A stretch of 43,735 bases of DNA from an uncultured Paracoccaceae bacterium (GTDB lineage Bacteria > Pseudomonadota > Alphaproteobacteria > Rhodobacterales > Rhodobacteraceae). A program made the translations under genes and the position numbers. Shown here piece after piece: positions 1 through 7,799 of this stretch. The notes under the pieces are model-generated. The model saw only the letters and a list, made by a program, of their open reading frames with translations. It had not been told where the DNA came from and searched no databases. The stretch spans positions 1 through 43,735 of the forward strand of contig CAKZVL010000005.1 in assembly GCA_937922155.1 (NCBI GenBank). The letters run 5' to 3'. Position 1 is the first letter of the stretch. Every line of letters begins with the position of its first letter.

Positions 1-68
1 GTCGCCATGCCCACGATGAACTTAGCAAGCTGGTTTGCGTCACGGGGTCTTTTGGGTTTATCAGTCAT
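1..68 (-). CDS. Cut hypothetical protein, N-terminal end only
   Basis: An ATG on the minus strand at 68 opens a frame that runs off the left edge. The 23 visible residues begin MTDKPKRPRDANQLAKFIVG, a basic, proline-containing start followed by the beginning of what looks like a helix. I have the impression that this opening occurs in short uncharacterised Rhodobacteraceae proteins, but I cannot assign a function from 23 residues. It is divergent from the twin-helix membrane protein gene starting at 210. Confidence 0.55.
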   Translation of the reverse strand, partial: MTDKPKRPRDANQLAKFIVGMA

Positions 69-209
69 GACCTCAAGATAAGCACCGCCTCGCGCGAGGG
101 CAAACTTTTATATTTCAAAGTGACCCACTACCGAAAAACACCTAACCCTTTCCTTTTGCCGCACGCCTGCTACATCGCGATCAAAGCCGATGTCATTAGG
201 GGGCGAACC

Positions 210-416
210 ATGCTGCGCGAAGATCCGTTATTTTTCCTCGTGGCGATATCCGTGTTGATCGTCCTTGGCATTTTGATGCTTGGGATCGGCAGCTTTGGCA
301 AAGGCGGCGAGTTTAACAAAAAATATGCCAACAAAATCATGCGCTGGCGCATTGGCGCGCAGGCCGTCGCGGTCGCTTTGATCTTGCTATATGTCTATCT
401 TCGTGGGGGAAACTAA
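210..416 (+). CDS. Twin transmembrane helix small protein (HIG1-like)
   Basis: A 68-residue protein with two predicted membrane helices (about residues 7-27 and 50-64) joined by a polar, lysine-rich loop containing GEFNKKYANKIMRWRIGAQ. The loop and layout match the HIG1 (hypoxia-induced) domain family of small inner-membrane proteins. In mitochondria relatives sit with respiratory supercomplexes; the bacterial role is not established. I chose the ATG at 210, preceded by AGGGGG six bases upstream, over a GTG at 120 that would add a hydrophilic, non-conserved tail. The stop is one base before the GTG start of the adenosyltransferase, so the two genes are probably cotranscribed. Confidence 0.8.
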   Translation: MLREDPLFFLVAISVLIVLGILMLGIGSFGKGGEFNKKYANKIMRWRIGAQAVAVALILLYVYLRGGN

Positions 417-417
417 C

Positions 418-990
418 GTGGTCACGCTAAACAAAATCTACACCAAAACTGGGGATGCAGGCGAAACCGCCCTTGGCAACGGCAGCCGTGTGGCGAAACA
501 TTCCATGCGCGTGACCAGCTATGGCACGGTGGATGAACTGAACGCGACAGTGGGCATGGCCCGATTGCATGCAAGCGGTGACATGGATGCCCAGCTTGCC
601 ATGATCCAAAACGATCTTTTCGATCTTGGTGCCGATTTGTGCCGCCCTGACATGGAAAAGGACGCAGAGTCTGAATACCCCGTGTTGCGCGTGAGCGACG
701 CCCAGATCACCCGGCTTGAGGCAGAGTTGGACGCGATGACGCAATCTGTTGAACCCCTCAAAAGCTTTATTCTGCCCGGCGGCTCCGCACTTGCCGCGCA
801 TCTGCACCTGTCGCGTACCGTGGCGCGGCGCGCTGAGCGGCTGACAGTTGAATTGGCCACCGTGGAATCGGTGAACCCTGTTGCGGTGAAATACCTTAAC
901 CGTTTGTCAGATTGGTTCTTCCAAGCCTCCCGCATCGCCAACGACAATGGCCGCAACGACGTGTTGTGGGTGCCGGGCGCGAACCGCTAA
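418..990 (+). CDS. ATP:cob(I)alamin adenosyltransferase, PduO type
   Basis: Transfers the adenosyl group of ATP to cob(I)alamin to make coenzyme B12, needed for example by methylmalonyl-CoA and ethylmalonyl-CoA mutases. The 190-residue protein carries the PduO-family N-terminal ATP loop (KIYTKTGDAGETALGNGSRV, about residues 5-24), then YGTVDELNA, and the late motifs LPGGS, RTVARRAER and YLNRLSDWFF. The start is taken as GTG at 418: GGGGGA lies eight bases upstream and the product begins MVTLNKIY, as in relatives; an upstream ATG at 391 lies inside the preceding gene. Length is normal for the family. A B12 role fits the methylsuccinyl-CoA dehydrogenase gene further along, since the ethylmalonyl-CoA pathway needs adenosylcobalamin. 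Confidence 0.93.
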   Translation: MVTLNKIYTKTGDAGETALGNGSRVAKHSMRVTSYGTVDELNATVGMARLHASGDMDAQLAMIQNDLFDLGADLCRPDMEKDAESEYPVLRVSDAQITRLEAELDAMTQSVEPLKSFILPGGSALAAHLHLSRTVARRAERLTVELATVESVNPVAVKYLNRLSDWFFQASRIANDNGRNDVLWVPGANR

Positions 991-1141
991 AAATTTCCAA
1001 TGCGGCACGTTTTCCAGTCGGGGCCACACTACGTGGCGTCCCTGCCCGCTGCTGCGTCGATTTTATGCTGTCCTCTAAGGCCCTCACTTGTTATTCCAGA
1101 AAGCAAGATAAATACGTCTGGATAAATGGGAGAATAACGCG

Positions 1142-1900
1142 ATGAAGGTCCTCGTACCCGTCAAACGCGTCATCGACTATAACGTCAAAGTCCGCGTCAA
1201 AGCGGACGGCAGCGGTGTCGATCTAGCAAATGTCAAAATGTCGATGAACCCTTTCGACGAAATCGCAGTCGAAGAAGCGATCCGTCTAAAGGAAGCTGGA
1301 AAAGCGGAAGAAGTGATCGCCGTTTCCATCGGTGTCAAACAATGTCAGGAAACCCTGCGTACCGCTTTGGCGATGGGCGCGGATCGCGCGATCCTCGTGG
1401 TTGCTGCTGACGATGTTCACAACGACATCGAACCCCTGGCGGTTGCCAAAATACTCAAAGCGATCGTGGACGAGGAAGCGCCCGGTCTTGTCCTGTGTGG
1501 TAAGCAGGCCATCGACAACGACATGAACGCCACAGGTCAAATGCTGTCCGCCCTGCTGGGCTGGTCACAAGCGACCTTTGCCTCCGAAGTGAGCGTTGAC
1601 GGCGATAGCGCCGTGGTGACCCGCGAAGTGGACGGCGGCTTGCAGACGATCAAGGTCAAGATGCCGACAATCGTCACTGTTGACCTACGCCTGAATGAAC
1701 CGCGCTATGCGTCGCTTCCCAACATTATGAAGGCCAAGAAAAAGCCGATGGATGAAAAAACGCCAGCTGATTACGGCGTTGATGTATCACCCCGTCTGGC
1801 CATTGTGTCCACCACCGAACCCGAAGCGCGCGCTGCGGGTATCATGGTTGGATCGGTCGATGAATTGGTCGAAAAACTAAAAGAAGTGGGGGCTGCATAA
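1142..1900 (+). CDS. etfB: Electron transfer flavoprotein subunit beta
   Basis: The beta subunit of the FAD/AMP-binding heterodimer that collects electrons from acyl-CoA and other dehydrogenases and passes them to ETF:ubiquinone oxidoreductase at the inner membrane. The 252-residue product has the family opening [20 protein letters not shown], the FDEIAVEEA segment near residue 38, the nucleotide-binding [14 protein letters not shown] region near 120, and the beta-subunit signature ending [17 protein letters not shown] near residues 184-200. A GGGAGA ribosome-binding site lies upstream. The stop overlaps the etfA start by one base (TAATG), which implies translational coupling. Confidence 0.97.
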   Translation: MKVLVPVKRVIDYNVKVRVKADGSGVDLANVKMSMNPFDEIAVEEAIRLKEAGKAEEVIAVSIGVKQCQETLRTALAMGADRAILVVAADDVHNDIEPLAVAKILKAIVDEEAPGLVLCGKQAIDNDMNATGQMLSALLGWSQATFASEVSVDGDSAVVTREVDGGLQTIKVKMPTIVTVDLRLNEPRYASLPNIMKAKKKPMDEKTPADYGVDVSPRLAIVSTTEPEARAAGIMVGSVDELVEKLKEVGAA

Positions 1901-2826
1901 TGGCTGTTCTACTGATTGCTGACATTAACGCGGGCGAATTGTCCGTTGATGCAACGGCCAAGGCGGTTGCGGCTGTTATCTCGCTCGGGGATGTCACTGT
2001 CCTGTGTGTGGGGGCCAATTGCAGCGGTGCTGCCGATGTCGCGGCCACGATTGATGGCGTCGCCAAAGTGCTGTGCGCCGAAGACGCGGTTTTGGGCCAC
2101 CAGATGGCGGAACCTGCGGCTGATTTGATTGTCTCCCTTGCGGGCGACTACAGCCACATCGCGGCACCGGGCACGACAGATGCGAAAAACATCATGCCCC
2201 GCGTTGCCGCCCTGCTGGACACGCAGATCATTTCTGAGGTCACCGCCGTTGTGGACGCAGATACGTTTGAACGTCCGATCTATGCAGGCAACGCGATCCA
2301 AACCGTGAAATCGGGCGATGCAACAAAGGTCATGACCATTCGCACCGCAGGGTTTGATGCCGCAGGCCTTGGCAATTCTGCATCCGTGGAAAAGGTCGCA
2401 GCACCCGCTGATCCCGGCCTGTCATCATGGGTCGAAGACAAGGTCGCAGCCAGCGACCGCCCTGAACTGACCTCAGCAGGCGTTGTTGTGTCTGGCGGGC
2501 GCGGTGTTGGGTCCGAGGATGACTTTAAAATCATCGAAGCTTTGGCGGATAAGCTGAACGCGGCCGTCGGTGCCTCCCGCGCAGCGGTGGATTCAGGCTA
2601 TGCGCCCAACGATTGGCAAGTAGGCCAAACCGGTAAGGTCGTGGCGCCTGATCTTTACATTGCTGTCGGTATCTCAGGTGCGATTCAGCACCTTGCGGGC
2701 ATGAAAGACAGTAAAGTCATCGTGGCTATCAACAAAGACGAAGAAGCACCGATTTTCCAAGTCGCCGACTTTGGACTTGTGGCAGATCTGTTTGACGCCG
2801 TGCCGGAGCTAACAAGCAAGCTTTAA
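1900..2826 (+). CDS. etfA: Electron transfer flavoprotein subunit alpha
   Basis: The FAD-binding alpha subunit of ETF, partner of the preceding gene. The N-terminal half (to about residue 180) is the variable nucleotide-fold domain. The C-terminal half has the conserved FAD site: [14 protein letters not shown] near 196-209, [11 protein letters not shown] near 225, and the signature [20 protein letters not shown] near residue 251, followed by [19 protein letters not shown]. At 308 residues it has the usual length. It is the last gene of the etfBA operon; a symmetric hairpin follows 35 bases later. Likely electron donors encoded in this window include methylsuccinyl-CoA dehydrogenase. Confidence 0.97.
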   Translation: MAVLLIADINAGELSVDATAKAVAAVISLGDVTVLCVGANCSGAADVAATIDGVAKVLCAEDAVLGHQMAEPAADLIVSLAGDYSHIAAPGTTDAKNIMPRVAALLDTQIISEVTAVVDADTFERPIYAGNAIQTVKSGDATKVMTIRTAGFDAAGLGNSASVEKVAAPADPGLSSWVEDKVAASDRPELTSAGVVVSGGRGVGSEDDFKIIEALADKLNAAVGASRAAVDSGYAPNDWQVGQTGKVVAPDLYIAVGISGAIQHLAGMKDSKVIVAINKDEEAPIFQVADFGLVADLFDAVPELTSKL

Positions 2827-2860
2827 GGTGGATCTCACTCTGCGTTAGTAGTCAAATACC

Positions 2861-2889
2861 AAAGGCCCGCCCAATACTGGCGGGCCTTT
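2861..2889. terminator. Bidirectional hairpin terminator between etfA and the DUF6473 gene
   Basis: AAAGGCCCGCC (2861-2871) pairs perfectly with GGCGGGCCTTT (2879-2889) across a 7-base loop. Each strand ends its stem in TTT. It sits between two convergent genes (etfA stop at 2826, minus-strand stop at 2904), the expected place for a shared terminator. The U-tract is short on both strands. Confidence 0.8.
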
Positions 2890-2903
2890 CGCGTTTGATC
2901 CCC

Positions 2904-3746
2904 TTACCTTTGACCGATTTTGCGCAAGACCGGCGCAAGCTTTGCGCTAGCCTCTTGGTGGCAGGCGACTCCCAACATCTCTGACGCGGCCTTTTGCTGC
3001 ATCGGGGAAAAATACATCCCCCGGGTGCCGCGCGCCAAAGCGACCTCTGATGGGTTGGCCACAACAACCTCTGCCACCAGATCGCGCAACTTATCAATCA
3101 TCTCTACATTGATGAAAAGCGGATCTGCCTGCATCCCGCTTTCCCGTTCATTCCAGGGGGTGTTGTCCATTCTTTCGTTGGAGAACCACAAAAGAACAGC
3201 CCGCGGTCCAATCTGGCCCAGCATATTGCGCATGCGGGCAACCCAGGCTTCCCTCAATTCCTGTACAACGATGTCAAAGCGTTCAGCGGATTTTGCATAA
3301 AGCGCGCTCAACATATGTCGGGTGAATGTGAAATCGGAAAAGTCCACGTCACTATAAATCGCCTGCATGACGGTGGACGCACGCAAAAATCTGTCATTGC
3401 GTCTGGGATGAACGGAATAGAAACGATTTGACAGATAATTTGCCCCCATAATTTGAACAACCGTGGCTTGGGCATCATGGCAGGCAGACATAATCGTTGG
3501 ATCGTTGACAAAGGCATCAACACCGCCGTTCACACAGCCAAAGTTGACGCAGGTTTGTTTCAACTCCTTTTCAACAAGGGCTGGCAAAGGTTTGTCTATA
3601 AACTTGCCATAGGTTTCCGTCCCACCGATAAAGGCGTAATAAGGCTGATCCAGCCGCCGCCGGGGCCCCCGGAAAAAGATTCTGGACATACCATATCGGC
3701 ATGGTGCGTAGGATAAGCCGCCGCCGTCTATCGTTTCATGTTTCAT
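2904..3746 (-). CDS. DUF6473 family protein, function unknown
   Basis: A 280-residue soluble protein with no signal peptide or membrane helix. It has the pattern I associate with DUF6473, found mostly in Rhodobacteraceae: a PCRYGMSRIFFRGPRR opening (about 16-31), AFIGGTETYGKF near 38, NFGCVNGGVDAF near 68, and GANYLSNRFYSVHPRRNDRF near 101-120. A strand-like segment around VLLWFSNERMDN near residue 184 suggests a hydrolase-like fold, and the GG-TETYGKF and GCVNGG loops could be read as SGNH-hydrolase-like; that is inference. It stands alone, convergent with etfBA and divergent from the 3-hydroxybutyryl-CoA dehydrogenase gene. Function should not be assumed. Confidence 0.8.
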   Translation of the reverse strand: MKHETIDGGGLSYAPCRYGMSRIFFRGPRRRLDQPYYAFIGGTETYGKFIDKPLPALVEKELKQTCVNFGCVNGGVDAFVNDPTIMSACHDAQATVVQIMGANYLSNRFYSVHPRRNDRFLRASTVMQAIYSDVDFSDFTFTRHMLSALYAKSAERFDIVVQELREAWVARMRNMLGQIGPRAVLLWFSNERMDNTPWNERESGMQADPLFINVEMIDKLRDLVAEVVVANPSEVALARGTRGMYFSPMQQKAASEMLGVACHQEASAKLAPVLRKIGQR

Positions 3747-3857
3747 TTCTATCTTTCAACCACTTCGCTTGACGCGCCCCTTTAAGCAGAATCAACCAAA
3801 GCCCTTGCGAAATCGCTAATGCGCATCTTTGTTGCGTTTTTTAACCAATTCGGTCAC

Positions 3858-3885
3858 TTGAAGAATTGCGGCACCGCGGCATAGT
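3858..3885 (+). promoter_or_regulatory. Possible sigma-70-type promoter for 3-hydroxybutyryl-CoA dehydrogenase
   Basis: TTGAAG (3858-3863) and CATAGT (3880-3885) are separated by 16 bases; each matches four of six consensus positions. It lies 26 bases before the start codon, with an AGGAGA ribosome-binding site in between. Weak evidence, offered as the best candidate in this divergent gap. Confidence 0.3.
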
Positions 3886-3911
3886 GTGCAGCAGCGATCA
3901 GGAGAAAGCGC

Positions 3912-4787
3912 ATGAGCATTAAACAGGTTGGCATTGTCGGATCTGGACAAATGGGCAATGGAATTGCCCATGTCTTTGCGATGTCCGGTTTCGACGTTCT
4001 GATGACGGACATCAGCGCAGAGGCGCTCTCGGCTGCGATGGCAAAGATTGACAAAAACCTGGACCGTCAGGTCAGCCGCGATGTTCTGAGCCCCGATGAC
4101 AAAGCCGCCGCAATGGCCCGCATCAAAACCACCCAAACGCTGACCGATTTGGGCCAAATGGATTTGATTATTGAGGCAGCTGTTGAACGCGAAACAGTCA
4201 AGGCCGCCATTTTCGAAGACCTGCTCCCGCACCTAAAACCCACAACGATCCTGACGTCCAACACCTCGTCCATTTCAATCACGCGGCTGGCCTCCCGCAC
4301 GGATCGGCCGGAGAAATTCATGGGGTTCCACTTTATGAACCCGGTGCCTGTGATGCAATTGGTGGAACTGATCCGCGGAATCGCAACGGACGAAGAGACG
4401 TTTAAGGCTTGCTATGATGTCGTTGAAAAGCTTGGCAAAACGTCCTCCACCTCCGAGGACTATCCGGCCTTTATCGTCAACCGCATCCTGATGCCGATGA
4501 TCAACGAAGCGGTCTATGCCCTGTACGAGGGGGTCGGATCGGTGGAATCCATCGACACATCCCTCAAGCTGGGGGCAAACCACCCGATGGGCCCGCTGGA
4601 ATTGGCGGATTTTATTGGTTTGGACACCTGCCTTGCCATCATGAACGTGTTGCACGACGGGCTGGCCGACACCAAATACCGCCCCTGCCCCTTGCTGACC
4701 AAATACGTCGAAGCCGGGTGGTTGGGCCGCAAGACAAAACGCGGGTTCTATGACTACCGTGGCGAAACGCCGGTGCCGACGCGTTAG
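3912..4787 (+). CDS. 3-hydroxybutyryl-CoA dehydrogenase
   Basis: Catalyses NAD(P)-dependent interconversion of 3-hydroxybutyryl-CoA and acetoacetyl-CoA. The 291-residue protein has an N-terminal Rossmann fold with VGIVGSGQMGNGIAHVFA (about residues 6-23), the adjacent ISAEAL acidic segment, NTSSISITRLA near 117, the catalytic His region GFHFMNPVPVMQLVE near 137, and a C-terminal dimerisation domain with VNRILMPMINEAV and NHPMGPLELADFIGLD. Length matches the stand-alone dehydrogenase (Hbd/PaaH type) rather than FadB fusions. An AGGAGA site precedes the ATG. Proximity to etfBA is frequent for this enzyme in Rhodobacterales as I recall it. Roles in butyrate/PHB metabolism and short-chain beta-oxidation are both possible. 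Confidence 0.94.
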   Translation: MSIKQVGIVGSGQMGNGIAHVFAMSGFDVLMTDISAEALSAAMAKIDKNLDRQVSRDVLSPDDKAAAMARIKTTQTLTDLGQMDLIIEAAVERETVKAAIFEDLLPHLKPTTILTSNTSSISITRLASRTDRPEKFMGFHFMNPVPVMQLVELIRGIATDEETFKACYDVVEKLGKTSSTSEDYPAFIVNRILMPMINEAVYALYEGVGSVESIDTSLKLGANHPMGPLELADFIGLDTCLAIMNVLHDGLADTKYRPCPLLTKYVEAGWLGRKTKRGFYDYRGETPVPTR

Positions 4788-4825
4788 GGTTGGTCCGGTG
4801 CCTGTCGCGCGCTTCCGGACCGACC
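4788..4825. terminator. Hairpin after 3-hydroxybutyryl-CoA dehydrogenase
   Basis: GGTTGGTCCGG (4788-4798) pairs with CCGGACCGACC (4815-4825) with a single G-U pair. There is no U-run on either side, so it is at best a weak or Rho-assisted end signal between the convergent dehydrogenase and acyltransferase genes. Confidence 0.35.
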
Positions 4826-4890
4826 GCTAAGGGTTAAGGATGGAAGCCTAGCGAGTGTTACTTGCCGCAATGCCTAAAAGCACGCAACCC

Positions 4891-5784
4891 TCAGGATTTA
4901 CCCAAATCCAGCGTGGTTTCCCGCAGCCACGCCATAAACTCGCGCGGCTTTTTCACCCGTTCTGCCGCCTCTTCCGCCGAAATCGCCTCCCCAATCACAG
5001 GGGCCTGATCCTTACCCGTGGCATGAACGATCTCGTGCAGCAGCAGCCCTTGGCGCAGCGTCGCGGATATCTTGTCGGCAATCTGATACCAGCGCGAATT
5101 TGATCCCGGGAAAAAGCACGGAACGACCGTCGCGCCGGATTTGCGGATCATCTTCGCGGTAAAGACGTTCCACTCCCGCTCGATCGCGGGACCAAAAAAC
5201 GTATCACTGGAAGCCACAACGCCAGAAGGAAACAGCGTGATCAATCCACCGGCCTCCAGATGTTCCATGGCAAGACGGCGCATCTCCACCATCTTTTCCT
5301 GTGCGTCCGCTTCGTGGGTAAAGGGCACGGGGATCATATACTTGGTCGCGTCTTCATCGATGCCCGTCAGCAAGGACCGGGTCAGAATACGATAATCGTC
5401 GCGGCGGCGGCCAATCAGTTCTGCCAAAATCATCCCATCAACCAACCCATGCGGATGGTTGGCAACTAGAACGACGGGCCCCTCTTTTGGAATATTGGCA
5501 AGCTGGTCATCGGGCGTCGTCACTTTGATGCGCATCACATCCAGCGTCGCCTTCCAAAAGGCTTGCCCCTTTACCGGGCCCATGGCCTCGAACTCACGGA
5601 CCATCCGCATGATCCAAATCTTACCCGTCACCCATTCCATAACTTTGATGAAATTGCGCTTGAACGGCTCCTCAAACGTGCCGGAATAGGTCAGCGCGCC
5701 ACGGTCATAATTGGGCACGTCGACAACATCGCTTTGCGGGTTATCTGAGGTCGTCTCTGTCAATTGTTCAGTTCCCAAGGCCAA
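4891..5784 (-). CDS. Lysophospholipid acyltransferase family protein (PlsC-like)
   Basis: A 297-residue protein with the glycerol-3-phosphate/lysophosphatidate acyltransferase motifs: block I as NHPHGLVDG (about 108-116, an HX5D spacing seen in the hemolysin-like branch rather than HX4D), block III-like TLFPSGVVASSDTFFG near 184-199, and VPCFFPGSN near 222. It should acylate a lysophospholipid or related acceptor (for example a lyso-ornithine lipid) at the inner membrane; the acceptor cannot be read from sequence. It begins 9 bases after the HPr stop and is probably the last gene of the chvI-chvG-hprK-rapZ-EIIA-HPr operon, an unexpected partner for a phosphorelay. Confidence 0.85.
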   Translation of the reverse strand: MALGTEQLTETTSDNPQSDVVDVPNYDRGALTYSGTFEEPFKRNFIKVMEWVTGKIWIMRMVREFEAMGPVKGQAFWKATLDVMRIKVTTPDDQLANIPKEGPVVLVANHPHGLVDGMILAELIGRRRDDYRILTRSLLTGIDEDATKYMIPVPFTHEADAQEKMVEMRRLAMEHLEAGGLITLFPSGVVASSDTFFGPAIEREWNVFTAKMIRKSGATVVPCFFPGSNSRWYQIADKISATLRQGLLLHEIVHATGKDQAPVIGEAISAEEAAERVKKPREFMAWLRETTLDLGKS

Positions 5785-5793
5785 ACATGGGCA

Positions 5794-6063
5794 TCAGTCG
5801 CCCTCTCCAAACTTGTCATCCACAAGCGCCTTGATCGCCACAGATAACGCGTCCGCCTCCGCTCCGGAGGTTTCAACCTCAATAAAGGTTCCGATGGTGG
5901 CTGCCAACATCAAAAGCCCCATGATGCTATCTCCGTCCGCAGACATGCCATCCTTGCGGACCGTTGCGGTTGCATCGAACTCTTCAACGACTTCCACCAA
6001 TTTGGCAGAGGCGCGGGCATGCAGCCCTTTGATGTTCTGGATTTCAAGTGTGAGTGTCGGCAT
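5794..6063 (-). CDS. HPr phosphocarrier protein
   Basis: An 89-residue HPr of the phosphotransferase system. The active-site histidine is His15 in GLHARASAK, and the HPr-kinase target Ser46 is present in GDSIMGLLML, so both phosphorylation routes look possible. Its start codon abuts the stop of the EIIA gene with no spacing. With the truncated HPr kinase, EIIA and RapZ in the same operon, and no sugar-specific EIIB/EIIC, it most likely serves regulation (carbon or nitrogen status) rather than sugar import. Enzyme I, needed to phosphorylate His15, is not in this window. Confidence 0.95.
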   Translation of the reverse strand: MPTLTLEIQNIKGLHARASAKLVEVVEEFDATATVRKDGMSADGDSIMGLLMLAATIGTFIEVETSGAEADALSVAIKALVDDKFGEGD

Positions 6064-6456
6064 CTAAGCTGGGTTAACTTTCTGGGCATCTATGTATTTA
6101 TGCGCCGCCTCTAATGCGGCTTCGACCGCTTCGGGCACGGATTTGCGCCGACTTTTGGCCAGCTTGATCAACATCGGTAAATTAGCGCCATACATGATCC
6201 GCCGATTGGCCAGCGAACAGGCCCGCAGCGATAGGTTGGACGGTGACCCGCCAAACATGTCAGTCACAACAACAACGCCGCCGCCCAAATCTACGTCATT
6301 TGCCGCCTCGCAGATTTCGTCCTGTTTGTCAGAACGATTATCATCCGGGGCAATCGCAATCGCGCGAATGCCATCTTGCGCACCCACAACGTGTTCCATC
6401 GCCGACAGATATTCCTGAGCCAGCCCACCATGGGCCACGATGACGATTCCAATCAC
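6064..6456 (-). CDS. PTS EIIA component, mannose-family fold
   Basis: A 130-residue EIIA of the mannose (ManX) family. The phosphorylatable histidine is His9 in VIVAHGGLAQEYL. VVVVTDMFGGSPSNLS near residues 61-76 is the conserved second active-site loop. Stand-alone proteins of this type in alphaproteobacteria accept phosphate from HPr and act as regulators, since no EIIB or EIIC partner is encoded nearby. The start is GTG at 6456, sharing one base with the rapZ stop codon (TAGTG). The next gene, HPr, starts immediately after its stop. Confidence 0.93.
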   Translation of the reverse strand: MIGIVIVAHGGLAQEYLSAMEHVVGAQDGIRAIAIAPDDNRSDKQDEICEAANDVDLGGGVVVVTDMFGGSPSNLSLRACSLANRRIMYGANLPMLIKLAKSRRKSVPEAVEAALEAAHKYIDAQKVNPA

Positions 6457-7373
6457 TAAACAGGTCCCCGTCGCGCATTCTGGTCCGCCTTAAGCTTGCG
6501 GTCCAATTCCCGATGCCTCTTAGACACCTGCCAGCCGCTCTGCGCAAGCCGCTCTGACAGCATTTGCGCAAGCGCGACAGATCGGTGTTGCCCACCCGTA
6601 CAGCCAAGCCCGATGGATAAATGCGCGCGCCCTTCATCCTTGTGCGCGGGCAGCGTCAATTCCAAGAGGGCCATGATCTTGTCCATAAACGGGGCCAGCC
6701 GTTCATCATCGTTGATATAGGCCGCCACGCGGGGGTCGCGTCCGTCAAGCGGGCGCAGCGCGTCATCCCAATGCGGATTGCGCAGGAAACGGCAATCAAA
6801 CACGATGTCGAGGCCCCGCGGCAAACCCCGTTTATAGCTAAAGGATTGCACCGACACGCCCAGCAGCTTGCCCTTAGCCGGCGCGAACAAACGATCAATT
6901 TCAGCGCGCAGGTCATGCGGGCTCATCTTGGTGGTGTTGATCAACAGTTCAGCGCGATCGCGGATCGGGGCCAACAGCTCTTTGTCGCGGTCAATGCCCG
7001 TGATCGGTGGCCCGTCGCCTGCCAATGGATGACGACGGCGGGTTTCGGAATAACGGCGCAGCAAAACATCGTCGTCTGCATCAAGATACAGCACCTGCAA
7101 ACGGTGCCCAAGTTCTTCGGTCATTTGGTCAATCGCCGCGATCAGACCTTGGGTGGTGAAATCGCGGTTGCGCACATCCAACCCCAGCGCAAGCGGGCTA
7201 GCCAGCGGTCCAGAGATCAAACGCGGTAAGAGGGAAAGGGGCAGATTATCAATCACCTCAAACCCCAGATCCTCAAGCGCGTTGACGGCTGTGGAACGCC
7301 CTGCCCCCGACGGGCCTGTCACAAGGATCGTCATTGGTTTGGAATGGCTGTCCATCGCGGGCCGCAGGGTCAT
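6456..7373 (-). CDS. rapZ: RapZ/YvcJ-type nucleotide-binding protein
   Basis: A 305-residue protein of the RapZ (YhbJ/YvcJ) family: P-loop TGPSGAGRSTAV (about 19-30), the conserved FEVIDNLP and LGLDVRNRDF segments, LLRRYSETRRRHPL near 105-118, and the C-terminal GCTGGQHRSVALAQML block near 267. In E. coli RapZ is an adaptor that steers RNase E to the GlmZ small RNA and senses glucosamine-6-phosphate; in alphaproteobacteria the target is not established. The first ATG overlaps the hprK stop by 4 bases (ATGA). An in-frame ATG at codon 14 would give the shorter MTILVTGPSG start and is a credible alternative. Confidence 0.93.
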   Translation of the reverse strand: MTLRPAMDSHSKPMTILVTGPSGAGRSTAVNALEDLGFEVIDNLPLSLLPRLISGPLASPLALGLDVRNRDFTTQGLIAAIDQMTEELGHRLQVLYLDADDDVLLRRYSETRRRHPLAGDGPPITGIDRDKELLAPIRDRAELLINTTKMSPHDLRAEIDRLFAPAKGKLLGVSVQSFSYKRGLPRGLDIVFDCRFLRNPHWDDALRPLDGRDPRVAAYINDDERLAPFMDKIMALLELTLPAHKDEGRAHLSIGLGCTGGQHRSVALAQMLSERLAQSGWQVSKRHRELDRKLKADQNARRGPV

Positions 7374-7789
7374 CGCTCACTTCGTCCAGACTTTAGGAAT
7401 TGCAGAATTGCTGGTGCGAAATGTATGCCATCAACCTTGTGAAACAAGGGAAAGCTTTGGCCCTGCAATATAACGTTACGTTGAGGCGGAATACGCTTTG
7501 TCTCGACGGTGTCCATATCAATGACCAGTTCAACCGCCGTTGGCGGCGCCGATTGCGCGCATAACACGCCCACGCCGCGCGCTTCGATCAGGCCGTTTAG
7601 GGTGTCAGGTGCCTGCGCGATCACTTTATCGCCTTTAGTCAACACGACCCGATCATCCGCCACCAACGCCGCCCCATAGGCCATCAGTTGCAACGCCAGT
7701 GACGATTTTCCGCTGCCTGATGCACCAGTGATCAACACCCCGGCCCCATCTATCGCCACACAAGTGGCATGAAGCGGGGCTGGTTCCAT
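7370..7789 (-). CDS. hprK: HPr kinase/phosphorylase, short catalytic-domain form
   Basis: At 139 residues this is only the C-terminal kinase domain of HPr kinase; Gram-positive enzymes are about 310 residues. It has the Walker A motif GASGSGKSSLA (22-32), DD at VADDRV near residue 44, and the LNGLIEARGVGVL signature near 63-75. The short form is typical of alphaproteobacteria, where the gene lies next to chvG and the PTS genes, as here. It should phosphorylate Ser46 of the HPr encoded downstream. It starts 10 bases after the chvG stop and overlaps rapZ by 4 bases. Confidence 0.93.
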   Translation of the reverse strand: MEPAPLHATCVAIDGAGVLITGASGSGKSSLALQLMAYGAALVADDRVVLTKGDKVIAQAPDTLNGLIEARGVGVLCAQSAPPTAVELVIDMDTVETKRIPPQRNVILQGQSFPLFHKVDGIHFAPAILQFLKSGRSER

Positions 7790-7799
7790 CGCCCAAGGT

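Noticed and set aside
1088-1117. Possible etfBA promoter in TTGTTA...ATAAAT
   Set aside because: Hexamer spacing is about 13-16 bases with poor matches, so I do not call it.
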